A stretch of 11,768 bases of DNA from SYIM01 sp041182885 (GCA_049423065.1 JBMSQB010000109.1:1-11768), one strand, 5' to 3'; shown: positions 6,121 through 11,768, counted from the stretch's first letter. Notes: generated from the sequence alone by a model not told the origin. Numbers and translations are program-made.

Positions 6121-7502
6121 ACGTCACGACCTCAGCCGTTCGCCCGGCAGCGCTCGCAGGCGCCTTCTATCCGGCCGAACCGTCGGCGCTTCGCGCAATG
6201 ATCGGCGACATGATTGAGCGCGCGCCCCTCCATCAGGTTGCACCCAAGGCCCTCGTATCACCCCACGCGGGCTACATCTACTCGGGCCCGATTGCCGCCA
6301 CCACGTTGAAGCCCCTGCTCGCCCGGGCGGGGCAGATCCGGCGCGTGGTCATGCTTGGCCCCCCGCACCGGATGCCGGTGCGTCAATTCTGCGTACCCTC
6401 GGTGCGGGCATTTGCCACGCCGCTGGGCGAAGTGCCGCTTGATCCGGAGTTCATGGCGATCGTGCGCGAGCACCCGGGTGTAATCGTTGACGATGCCCCG
6501 CATGCACAGGAGCATTGCCTGGAGACGCAGCTGCCGTTCCTGCAACAGGTACTGGGAGCATTCACCATCGTCCCGATTCTGGTGGGCGGCGCTTCGGCCG
6601 AGGAGGTGGCCGCGCTTCTGTCACGCCTGTGGGGCGGTGACGAAACATTGGTTCTGATCAGCTCCGATCTTTCCCACTACCACGACTACGCCCGCACCCG
6701 AACGCTGGACGAGGCCGCCCGGCGCGCCATCGAAACCCTGCGCCCCGACCAGCTTGGCGAGGAGCAGGCCTGTGGCCGACATGGGCTGCGCGGCTTGCTC
6801 GCGAGAGCGGCTGCACTTGATCTGCGTGCAACAACCCTTGATCTGCGCAATTCCGGCGACACCGCGGGACACGCGAACCGCGACCGGGTGGTGGGCTATG
6901 GTGGATGGAGTTTCGAATACGCCACCCAGGCCCGGCTCGCCGACCGAGAGCGGCAGCAACTCGCCAGCGTCGCACGGCAGGCAATTTCCCTGGGGCTCAA
7001 GCACGGACGCGCAGCCCGGGTCGATGCGCATACGTTCAGCCGCACCCTGCAGGCCATGCGCGCCACCTTCGTGACCCTCACACTCGACGGCAAGCTTCGC
7101 GGCTGCATCGGCTCGGTGGTGCCGCACGAACCGCTGGTGACGGACGTCGCCACCAACGCCTACAAGGCGGCCTTTCAGGATCCGCGCTTTCCCAAGCTCA
7201 CGCAGGCCGAGGTGTCGCGCCTTGAGGTATCGGTGTCGATCCTGTCGCATCCGCGTCCGATGGAGTCGGGTTCGGAGGCGCAGGCGATCGATGCCCTGCA
7301 TCCCGAGGTGGATGGCGTCATCCTCGAAGCCCGCGATTCACAGGGTCAGACCCGTCGCGGACTGTTCCTGCCGCATGTCTGGCATGAATTGCCCGACCCC
7401 CGGCAGTTCATGAGGCATCTCAAGGCGAAGGCCGGGCTGTCACCCGATGGTTGGCCCCAAGGCGCGCGGCTTTGGCGCTACCGAACAGAAACCTTCCACT
7501 GA
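6117..7502 (+). CDS. amrB/amrA: Fused AmmeMemoRadiSam proteins B and A (Memo-like + AMMECR1-like)
   Basis: One 461-residue polypeptide joins two normally separate partners. Residues about 8-268 are the Memo-like domain, related to class III extradiol dioxygenases: RPAALAGAFYP opens it, and His50 (SPHAGY), His84 (GPPH), His187 (SSDLSHYH) and Cys219 (ACGRHG) match the metal-site residues described for human MEMO1. EHCLETQLPF at 132-141 is another family signature. Residues about 275-461 are the AMMECR1-like domain with its hallmark LRGCIG at 327-332, then AAFQDPRFP and SILSHP. Both domains look complete, joined by a short linker after WSFEY, with no frameshift. Such proteins cooperate with a radical SAM enzyme in an unknown process; human MEMO1 binds iron or copper. 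The radical SAM gene is convergent, 22 bases away. The start overlaps the SDR stop. Cytoplasmic, no signal peptide. Confidence 0.93.
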   Translation: MNVTTSAVRPAALAGAFYPAEPSALRAMIGDMIERAPLHQVAPKALVSPHAGYIYSGPIAATTLKPLLARAGQIRRVVMLGPPHRMPVRQFCVPSVRAFATPLGEVPLDPEFMAIVREHPGVIVDDAPHAQEHCLETQLPFLQQVLGAFTIVPILVGGASAEEVAALLSRLWGGDETLVLISSDLSHYHDYARTRTLDEAARRAIETLRPDQLGEEQACGRHGLRGLLARAAALDLRATTLDLRNSGDTAGHANRDRVVGYGGWSFEYATQARLADRERQQLASVARQAISLGLKHGRAARVDAHTFSRTLQAMRATFVTLTLDGKLRGCIGSVVPHEPLVTDVATNAYKAAFQDPRFPKLTQAEVSRLEVSVSILSHPRPMESGSEAQAIDALHPEVDGVILEARDSQGQTRRGLFLPHVWHELPDPRQFMRHLKAKAGLSPDGWPQGARLWRYRTETFH

Positions 7503-7524
7503 GGGACGCGGGCGGGCGCGGGCC

Positions 7525-8637
7525 CTAGGCGCTCCGTACCCCGATCCGAATCGGCTGGCGGCGCGCGCCCCAGCTGCCGCGCGGACCATCGAACACGCCC
7601 GGGCATGGGGTGCCGCATCGGAGGCATCGCCCGGCGTCATCCAGGCGCCACTCGGACAGCACATAGGAATCCCGCCCGATCACGCGCTCGCCGCAGCAGT
7701 GGCAATAGGTGGACTGCCTCGCCTTGTCCTGCACGTTGCCGACATAGACATGATGGAGACCCTCGTCCATTGCGATCCGCCGCGCACGGATCAGCGTCAG
7801 GTGTGGTGTGCGTGGCTTGTCGGTCATCTTCCAGTCGGGATGAAAGGCGGTGAAGTGAAGTGGAACGTTCGGCCCCAGTTCCCGCATCACCCAGCGGGAG
7901 AGGTTACGCAGTTCATCGTCGCCATCGTTTTCGCCAGGAATCAGGAGCGTGGTGATCTCGACCCAACACGAGGTCTCATGCACCAGGTAAGCGAGCGTAT
8001 CGAGCACCGGCGCGAGTTTGCCCGCGCAATGGCGCTGATAGAACGTTTCGGTGAAGGCCTTGAGATCAACATTGGCCGCATCCATCCCGCTGAAAAACTC
8101 GCGCGCCGCGGGTGGCGAGACATAACCCGCCGTGACCGCCACCGAGCGGATGCCCTCCCTGCGACAGGCCGCCGCCACATCCAGCGCATATTCGAGAAAG
8201 ATGACCGGATCGTTGTAGGTGAATGCAACCGAGCGGCAGCCGCTCCGCTTGGCGGCCTGTGCGATGGCCTCGGGGGAGGCCTCGTCGGCAAGCCGGTCAA
8301 ACTCGCGGCTCTTTGAAATATCCCAGTTCTGGCAGAAGCGGCAGCTGAGATTGCAACCAGCCGTGCCGAACGACAGGATGGGCGTACCCGGCAGGAAATG
8401 GTTGAGCGGCTTCTTCTCGACCGGATCGACGCAGAACCCAGACGAGCGGCCCCAGGTGGTAAGCACCATGCGGTCGCCGGTTCGCGCACGGACAAAGCAC
8501 AGTCCGCGCTGGCCGTCATTCAACCGGCATTCCCTTGGGCATAGGTCGCATTGGATCCGACCGTCGTCCATGCGGTGCCAATAGCGCGCATCGGGTAGAC
8601 CATCGGTCAGACCGGCGAGAAGATCAGAGTCAGCCAT
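7525..8637 (-). CDS. amrS: AmmeMemoRadiSam system radical SAM enzyme
   Basis: This 370-residue protein is the radical SAM member of the system, related to pyruvate-formate-lyase activases. The S-adenosylmethionine cluster motif is Cys95-x3-Cys99-x2-Cys102 in GCNLSCRFCQNW. Before it lies the family's N-terminal cysteine set, Cys30, Cys33, Cys37 and Cys47 (CDLCPREC, GLC), and at the C-terminus a second set, CHCC at 312-315 and CLRCGTPC at 338-345, probably binding zinc or another iron-sulfur cluster. The barrel contains FTYNDPVIFLEY and HFTAFHPDWKM, both typical of AmrS. The ATG at 8637 is chosen because upstream in-frame codons show no family similarity and overlap the opposite-strand small gene; no good ribosome site precedes it. 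The gene converges on the B-A fusion. Its product or target is unknown; a radical-dependent modification involving the Memo/AMMECR1 protein is inferred from gene linkage. Confidence 0.92.
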   Translation of the reverse strand: MADSDLLAGLTDGLPDARYWHRMDDGRIQCDLCPRECRLNDGQRGLCFVRARTGDRMVLTTWGRSSGFCVDPVEKKPLNHFLPGTPILSFGTAGCNLSCRFCQNWDISKSREFDRLADEASPEAIAQAAKRSGCRSVAFTYNDPVIFLEYALDVAAACRREGIRSVAVTAGYVSPPAAREFFSGMDAANVDLKAFTETFYQRHCAGKLAPVLDTLAYLVHETSCWVEITTLLIPGENDGDDELRNLSRWVMRELGPNVPLHFTAFHPDWKMTDKPRTPHLTLIRARRIAMDEGLHHVYVGNVQDKARQSTYCHCCGERVIGRDSYVLSEWRLDDAGRCLRCGTPCPGVFDGPRGSWGARRQPIRIGVRSA

Positions 8638-8665
8638 GTGGTAGGCGGGTGGCAAATCAAGGGGA

Positions 8666-8671
8666 ATCTTA
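8666..8671 (-). promoter_or_regulatory. Possible -10 box (TAAGAT) of the amrS gene
   Basis: On the minus strand TAAGAT reads from 8671 to 8666, followed by TCCCC. It matches the hexamer before the EamA gene, including the TC that follows. Transcription would begin near 8659 and leave a leader of about 22 bases without a clear ribosome site. No good -35 box is visible, so this is weak. Confidence 0.25.
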
Positions 8672-8722
8672 CCGTTGGGGCGGGCGGTTCCTCTACCATT
8701 CGTCGGTTGGCCGCACATCTTT

Positions 8723-8736
8723 CTCCGAAATCGGAG
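8723..8736 (+). promoter_or_regulatory. Small inverted repeat enclosing the ribosome binding site of the microprotein gene
   Basis: CTCCGA-AA-TCGGAG is a perfect 6-bp inverted repeat; with a realistic AAAT loop, a 5-bp stem remains. Its right arm contains the GGAG (8733-8736) that sits 7 bases before the ATG at 8744, so folding would hide the ribosome site. The repeat is seen directly; a regulatory role is inference. Confidence 0.35.
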
Positions 8737-8743
8737 TATCCAA

Positions 8744-8893
8744 ATGGGTATCTGGATCGAATTGGGCGTGTTTCTGCTGGTTTTCGTGTTTGCCGCATGG
8801 CAATTCCACGATCTGAAGCAGGAGAAAGCGAAGCGCCTTGCCCGCGAGCGTGAACAGGCTCCCAGCCCCCCTTCGAATGAGGCCCGACCATGA
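8744..8893 (+). CDS. 49-residue single-pass membrane microprotein
   Basis: A short gene encodes MGIWIELGVFLLVFVFAAWQ, a single strongly hydrophobic segment at residues 3-20, followed by a charged region FHDLKQEKAKRLARERE (21-37) and a proline-rich tail. The positive-inside rule predicts the charged tail in the cytoplasm with the N-terminus outside. GGAG lies 7 bases before the ATG, a good site, and the TGA overlaps the ATG of the MAPEG gene (ATGA at 8890-8893), which supports real translation and coupling. I do not recognise a named family; short proteins of this shape are common as hypotheticals next to membrane enzymes. A longer in-frame start at 8675 exists but lacks a ribosome site and would add residues resembling noncoding sequence. 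It could be a subunit or stabiliser of the MAPEG protein, which is a guess from linkage. Confidence 0.7.
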   Translation: MGIWIELGVFLLVFVFAAWQFHDLKQEKAKRLAREREQAPSPPSNEARP

Positions 8894-9270
8894 CAACTGC
8901 TTACTGGTGCGTGCTGGCCGCCGCACTCATGCCCTACGCCTTCGCGGGCATCGCAAAGTTCGGCGACCGGCGCTACGACAACCGGGCACCACGCGATTTC
9001 CTGGCCAGCCTCGATGGCCGGCAGAAGCGTGCCGACTGGGCTCAGCAGAACAGCTTCGAGGCTTTCCCAGCGTTCGCAGCAGCGGTGATCATCGCCCATC
9101 TGGCCCAAGGCCCGCAGGCGGCAATCAACGCGCTTGCTGTGGTGTTTGTTCTGCTTCGGCTCATTTACGGCTGGGCATACATCACCGACCGGCCCACGCT
9201 CCGAAGCCTGGTCTGGATCGCGGCGCTCGGCTGCGTGGTCGGGCTATTTGTGGTGGCCGCAAGGGCGTAG
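8890..9270 (+). CDS. MAPEG family membrane protein
   Basis: This 126-residue protein has four hydrophobic segments, about 3-21, 58-73, 78-97 and 106-124, the topology and size of the MAPEG superfamily (membrane-associated proteins in eicosanoid and glutathione metabolism). The signature loop between helices one and two is present: YDNRAPRDFLASL (29-41), then RADWAQQNSFEAFPAF (47-62), where the Asn-Ser-Phe-Glu run corresponds to the glutathione-site region of MAPEG enzymes. IYGWAYITDRPTLRSLVW (92-109) is also typical. Eukaryotic members are microsomal glutathione transferases and leukotriene C4 synthase; the function of most bacterial members of this short group is undefined. It starts inside the stop of the 49-residue microprotein gene, so translation is likely coupled. 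The next gene begins 64 bases downstream. Family call is strong, activity is unproven. Confidence 0.88.
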   Translation: MTTAYWCVLAAALMPYAFAGIAKFGDRRYDNRAPRDFLASLDGRQKRADWAQQNSFEAFPAFAAAVIIAHLAQGPQAAINALAVVFVLLRLIYGWAYITDRPTLRSLVWIAALGCVVGLFVVAARA

Positions 9271-9322
9271 AGAGCGGTTCCGCCTCGGCCAATCGGTCGA
9301 GCGAAACCTTGACAGGTTCCCC

Positions 9323-9328
9323 TAGAAT
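9323..9328 (+). promoter_or_regulatory. Possible -10 box (TAGAAT) of the first lipoprotein gene
   Basis: TAGAAT differs from TATAAT at one or two positions depending on alignment and ends 6 bases before the GTG start at 9335. A start site 7 bases downstream would coincide with the GTG, giving a leaderless message, which fits the absence of any ribosome site there. The nearby TTGACA at 9309-9314 is only 8 bases away and cannot be its -35 box. Confidence 0.3.
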
Positions 9329-9334
9329 GCGCGG

Positions 9335-10318
9335 GTGTCTCAAAACCCGCCCTCCCTGCCCCGCACTTCCTCGCGCCCAATCGTGGCCGCGATGGGCGCC
9401 GTTTTGCTTGCGGGCGCACTGACTGGATGCGGCGGCGGGGGCGGCTCAGCACCCGCCGGCGCGGGCGCCGCAGGCTCGGAGCCCATCGTTACCGCGATCC
9501 GAACCGATTCATTGAAATTCGGGCTGCCTTCCACTTTTGTTGTCAGTGGGTCCAACCTCGACGAGAGCGTCACGGTGCCCCCTCCCGGCGGAGTGACCTG
9601 CACGAGCCCGCGGGCCGATCGGATCAGTGCCACCGAGCTGCGGATCGTGTGCACCCCGGAGGACGTGGGGCCGCTTCAGATCACGCTGGTGCGTCAGGGC
9701 GTTACCCTTGGCACCCATACAGACGAGGTGGTCAAGCCGCGCGTGCAGATGGTGATTGGTAGCGGCGCCAGCGCCCGTCAGATCGAACTCACAATCGAGC
9801 CCGGCTCCCGGGGCGGGGTTCAGCGCGGCTGGGTAAACAATTTTCTGCATTACGTGAACAGCGGCTTTTACAACGGCACGTTTTTTCACGGACTGTTCGA
9901 GAACACGGTGGTCGACGGGGGCTGCTATGCGCGAGACCCCAATTCCACGCCCTCGCTGGACCGGAAAAGTGCCACGGTGCTCGCGCCAGCACCCCTTGCC
10001 CCCCTGACGATTGAAGGGAGTTTGCGCAACCTTCAATACACGGTTGCCATCAGCCAGGCGGCATGTACCGGAGCCCAATTCAGCAGCTTTTCATTGAACC
10101 TGCTTGACAACAGCACAGGCAAACTGACCGACCGCGACGCGGCAAAATTCGTCGCGATCGGCAGTTTCAACGGTGCGGATGCAGCAACCCGCCAGCAGCT
10201 TATCGATCTGTCCCGGCTCACTCGGCGGATTCAGACCAACCCGCAGGAGGCCTGGCTGCCCAACGCCCCAAACGATCTCGCAGCCGGCACAATTCAATCC
10301 ATGACCCAGACCCGCTGA
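9335..10318 (+). CDS. Lipoprotein with degenerate cyclophilin-like domain (probable pseudoenzyme)
   Basis: This 327-residue protein has a lipoprotein signal peptide: Arg10 and Arg14, a hydrophobic run, and the lipobox LTGC with Cys32, followed by a glycine-rich linker. Residues about 50-135 look like an IPT/TIG-type beta sandwich, with Cys89 and Cys106 possibly bonded. Residues about 136-327 align to the PpiA-type cyclophilin of the next gene: NFLHYVNSGFYNGTFFHG against NFLEYVNAGFFNNTVFHR. Active-site residues are lost: the catalytic Arg becomes Gly186, the Phe of the next strand becomes Thr191, Gln becomes Asp194, and the second Phe of QFF becomes Ser253. It should therefore not be an active prolyl isomerase, but the fold may bind peptides. 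The GTG start at 9335 gives a proper signal peptide; ATG at 9392 is possible but would shorten the basic region. Probably anchored in the outer membrane. Confidence 0.8.
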   Translation: MSQNPPSLPRTSSRPIVAAMGAVLLAGALTGCGGGGGSAPAGAGAAGSEPIVTAIRTDSLKFGLPSTFVVSGSNLDESVTVPPPGGVTCTSPRADRISATELRIVCTPEDVGPLQITLVRQGVTLGTHTDEVVKPRVQMVIGSGASARQIELTIEPGSRGGVQRGWVNNFLHYVNSGFYNGTFFHGLFENTVVDGGCYARDPNSTPSLDRKSATVLAPAPLAPLTIEGSLRNLQYTVAISQAACTGAQFSSFSLNLLDNSTGKLTDRDAAKFVAIGSFNGADAATRQQLIDLSRLTRRIQTNPQEAWLPNAPNDLAAGTIQSMTQTR

Positions 10319-10369
10319 CCGGTCAATCAGTTTTTTGATCAACCCCTGCTAACCGGATGGAAGTATTCG

Positions 10370-11647
10370 ATGCGCCTTCTTCGCCCAACGCTCTTGGCAG
10401 TTTCGCTCGCATCATTGATCGGAATCTCAGCCTGTGGCGGCTCAGGCAATCAACAGCCACAGCTCTCGACGATTCCGGACCTGACCGTGGTGGCCGGGCG
10501 GGCCATCCCCGCGCTCAGACTTCGCGCTGTCGATATCGACAGCACGCTGCTCAAGTACTCAACGCCCGAGTTCCCGCTTGAAACGCAAAAGGGACTGGCG
10601 CAGCTCAACATCCCTGCGCGATCGCTTCTGGAGTTTGTTGGCCTGACGGTGGGCCCGGTCACAGGGGTCATTTCAGGTACACCCAAGGCGCCCGGCAAGC
10701 ACCAGATCACCATAACCGTCACCGACAGCGAAGGCGCGAGCGACACCAAGACATTCAGTATTGACGTCCTTGGCGAGTCCCTCAACCTTTCCTTTGAGTC
10801 GGTACAGGTAGCGGGGGTCACCAGCCGGATCCTGCAAATCACCGCTGGCGACACCTCGCGAGGCGGCACCGTGGCCTACTGCATTCAGACCAGCACCGAG
10901 ACGCCCAAGTCTGACGATCCGTGCTTCAAGACCGACGCCGCAGGCGGCCGTACCGCGAGGGTCACGATTCGTGATGGCGAAAAGGTTGCGCCGCACTACC
11001 TGTTTACCAAGGATGCGAACGGCAATGTTTTGTCGTCTGCAGTCCCGAGCATCGGGGTCAAGCCGCTGGTACTGATCGACACCAGCGTGGGGGCGTTTGT
11101 AGTCGAACTCGAATCTGAAAAGACCAAGATCACCACCGAGAATTTTCTCGAATACGTGAATGCAGGGTTCTTCAACAACACGGTTTTTCACCGCATTGTT
11201 TCAAATTTCGTGGTGCAGGGCGGCGGGTTCACCTACAACGCCGCCAACACGCCGCAGTATTCCGCGCAGGCCGGTCAGCGTGATCCAATTGTTCTTGAAA
11301 AGCCCAAGGCTTCGGGGCTATCCAACACGAAGGGCACGATCGCAATGGCCCGCACAGACCAACCCGACTCCGCCACCAGCCAGTTCTTCATCAACATGGT
11401 GGACAATTCCGCGTCGCTGGACACGAACGAATCTGTAGACCCAGTGAGGCCCGGCTACGCGGTCTTCGGACGGGTGATCCCGCCCACGGGGGGGATTTCC
11501 AATGACCTTCCGCCAGCAGTCATTGCATTGAGCGCAACGCCGGTGTCGGGCTCATTGAGCGGAGCGGGGACAGTTGTGGCCGGCGGCGAGAACAGCGCGC
11601 CTGTCAACGCCCCGCCCTTCATCATCTCAGCCCGCAGAATCAACTGA
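10370..11647 (+). CDS. Lipoprotein with Ig-like domain and PpiA-type cyclophilin domain
   Basis: This 425-residue exported peptidyl-prolyl cis-trans isomerase candidate begins with a lipoprotein signal, basic MRLLR, a hydrophobic run and lipobox ISAC with Cys22. Residues about 31-134 match the putative-Ig (He_PIG) pattern, with GPVTGVISGTPKAPGKH and TVTDSEGASDTKTFSIDV. A second beta-rich segment (135-230) holds Cys171 and Cys185, a possible disulfide. The cyclophilin domain runs about 231-425 and resembles E. coli PpiA: NFLEYVNAGFFNNTVFHR (258-275), VVQGGGF (281-287), GTIAMAR (322-328), SQFFINMVDN (337-346) and YAVFGRV (363-369). Catalytic Arg275, Phe280, Gln283 and Phe340 are present. GGAAG precedes the ATG by 6 bases. 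It starts 51 bases after its inactive-looking paralogue. It probably folds or binds envelope proteins from the periplasmic face of a membrane; client proteins are unknown. Confidence 0.9.
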   Translation: MRLLRPTLLAVSLASLIGISACGGSGNQQPQLSTIPDLTVVAGRAIPALRLRAVDIDSTLLKYSTPEFPLETQKGLAQLNIPARSLLEFVGLTVGPVTGVISGTPKAPGKHQITITVTDSEGASDTKTFSIDVLGESLNLSFESVQVAGVTSRILQITAGDTSRGGTVAYCIQTSTETPKSDDPCFKTDAAGGRTARVTIRDGEKVAPHYLFTKDANGNVLSSAVPSIGVKPLVLIDTSVGAFVVELESEKTKITTENFLEYVNAGFFNNTVFHRIVSNFVVQGGGFTYNAANTPQYSAQAGQRDPIVLEKPKASGLSNTKGTIAMARTDQPDSATSQFFINMVDNSASLDTNESVDPVRPGYAVFGRVIPPTGGISNDLPPAVIALSATPVSGSLSGAGTVVAGGENSAPVNAPPFIISARRIN

Positions 11648-11657
11648 CGGCAATGTG

Positions 11658-11681
11658 ACCTCGATGCGTGCGCATCGAGGT
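11658..11681. terminator. Perfect 11-bp inverted repeat between convergent genes
   Basis: ACCTCGATGCG, a central TG, then CGCATCGAGGT form a perfect repeat, folding as a 10-bp stem with a four-base GTGC loop. It starts 10 bases after the second lipoprotein stop and ends 5 bases before the stop of the leftward gene, a position typical of a shared bidirectional terminator. No T-run follows on either strand, so it is not a classical intrinsic terminator; RNA protection from 3' trimming or a protein site is also possible. Confidence 0.5.
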
Positions 11682-11686
11682 GATCA

Positions 11687-11768
11687 TTACAGGAAGTTGT
11701 CGGTGGTGAAGGCGTTTACTCCCACGCCTTTGAAGATGGCGATGAGTTCGAGGGTGTCGGTGTCTCGT
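11687..11768 (-). CDS. 3' end of an unidentified leftward gene
   Basis: The last 26 codons of a gene read from the right edge to TAA at 11689-11687. The tail contains LELIAIFKGVGV followed by NAFTTDNFL, an amphipathic helix and a short acidic-hydrophobic end with sensible composition. Codon use, with G or C at most third positions, matches the neighbouring genes, and the stop sits just past the shared hairpin, which together support coding. I do not recognise the family from this fragment. It converges on the cyclophilin lipoprotein gene. Confidence 0.5.
   Translation of the reverse strand, partial: RDTDTLELIAIFKGVGVNAFTTDNFL

Noticed and set aside
6621..7301. A 226-codon leftward frame opposite the Memo-AMMECR1 gene
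   Set aside because: Antisense shadow of a fully supported gene, without a ribosome site or motif.
7503..7524. Terminator between the convergent B-A fusion and amrS genes
   Set aside because: The 22 bases are a G/C-rich run with no inverted repeat or T-run.
7447..8316. A 289-codon rightward open frame opposite amrS
   Set aside because: It overlaps both the B-A fusion end and a well-supported radical SAM gene, has no recognisable motif, and shows antisense-type composition.
9309..9314. TTGACA as a -35 box for the first lipoprotein gene
   Set aside because: It is only 8 bases before TAGAAT, and no -10-like hexamer lies 16-18 bases downstream, so it cannot pair normally.
10316..10336. Intrinsic terminator after the first lipoprotein gene (TGACCGGTCA palindrome followed by TTTTTT)
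   Set aside because: The palindrome has no room for a loop and the alternative CTGA/TCAG stem is only 4 bp, too weak; the downstream gene is probably cotranscribed.
1..11768. CRISPR arrays, tRNA or rRNA genes, insertion sequences, phage genes
   Set aside because: No regularly spaced repeats, no cloverleaf-like sequence in the gaps, and no transposase or integrase motif was found on either strand.

Overview
The window is high-GC, densely coded bacterial DNA. It most likely comes from a betaproteobacterium of the order Burkholderiales. The main reason is a Bug/TctC-type periplasmic binding protein next to a GlcG-like protein, a flavin reductase, an RraA-like aldolase and a DMT permease, a combination typical of that order. 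This is inferred from family content; no rRNA or other taxonomic marker is present. I see no tRNA, rRNA, CRISPR array, insertion sequence or phage gene. No gene-free stretch exceeds 300 bases; the longest is the 191-base divergent gap at 5159-5349.

Left part (1-5158): accessory small-molecule metabolism. Reading leftward from 2362 is a compact run: an FMN-binding split-barrel flavin reductase, a secreted Bug-family solute-binding protein, a GlcG/HbpS-like protein (DUF336), and after 51 bases the first 30 codons of a ribbon-helix-helix (antitoxin-like) protein cut by the window edge. Diverging from it is a DMT/EamA permease (2454-3371). Converging on that is a two-gene unit, an RraA/HMG-aldolase-like protein followed 2 bases later by a zinc-dependent alcohol dehydrogenase. 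Together these look like uptake and catabolism of an organic acid, substrate unknown.

Middle (5350-8637): a complete AmmeMemoRadiSam set, a widespread but functionally undefined three-component system. Here protein B (Memo-like) and protein A (AMMECR1-like) are fused into one 461-residue polypeptide. The radical SAM enzyme AmrS is encoded convergently, 22 bases away. A short-chain dehydrogenase overlaps the fusion gene by an ATGA junction, so the two are probably translationally coupled.

Right part (8744-11768): a 49-residue single-pass membrane microprotein overlaps a MAPEG-family membrane protein by ATGA. Next come two tandem lipoproteins, each with a C-terminal cyclophilin-type domain. 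The downstream one keeps the catalytic residues; the upstream one has lost them (Arg to Gly, Gln to Asp, two Phe to Thr/Ser) and looks like a pseudoenzyme paralogue. A perfect 11-bp inverted repeat follows, between the second lipoprotein gene and the 3' end of an unidentified convergent gene.

The best candidates for something under-described are the Memo-AMMECR1 fusion coupled to an SDR, and the active/inactive lipoprotein cyclophilin pair.
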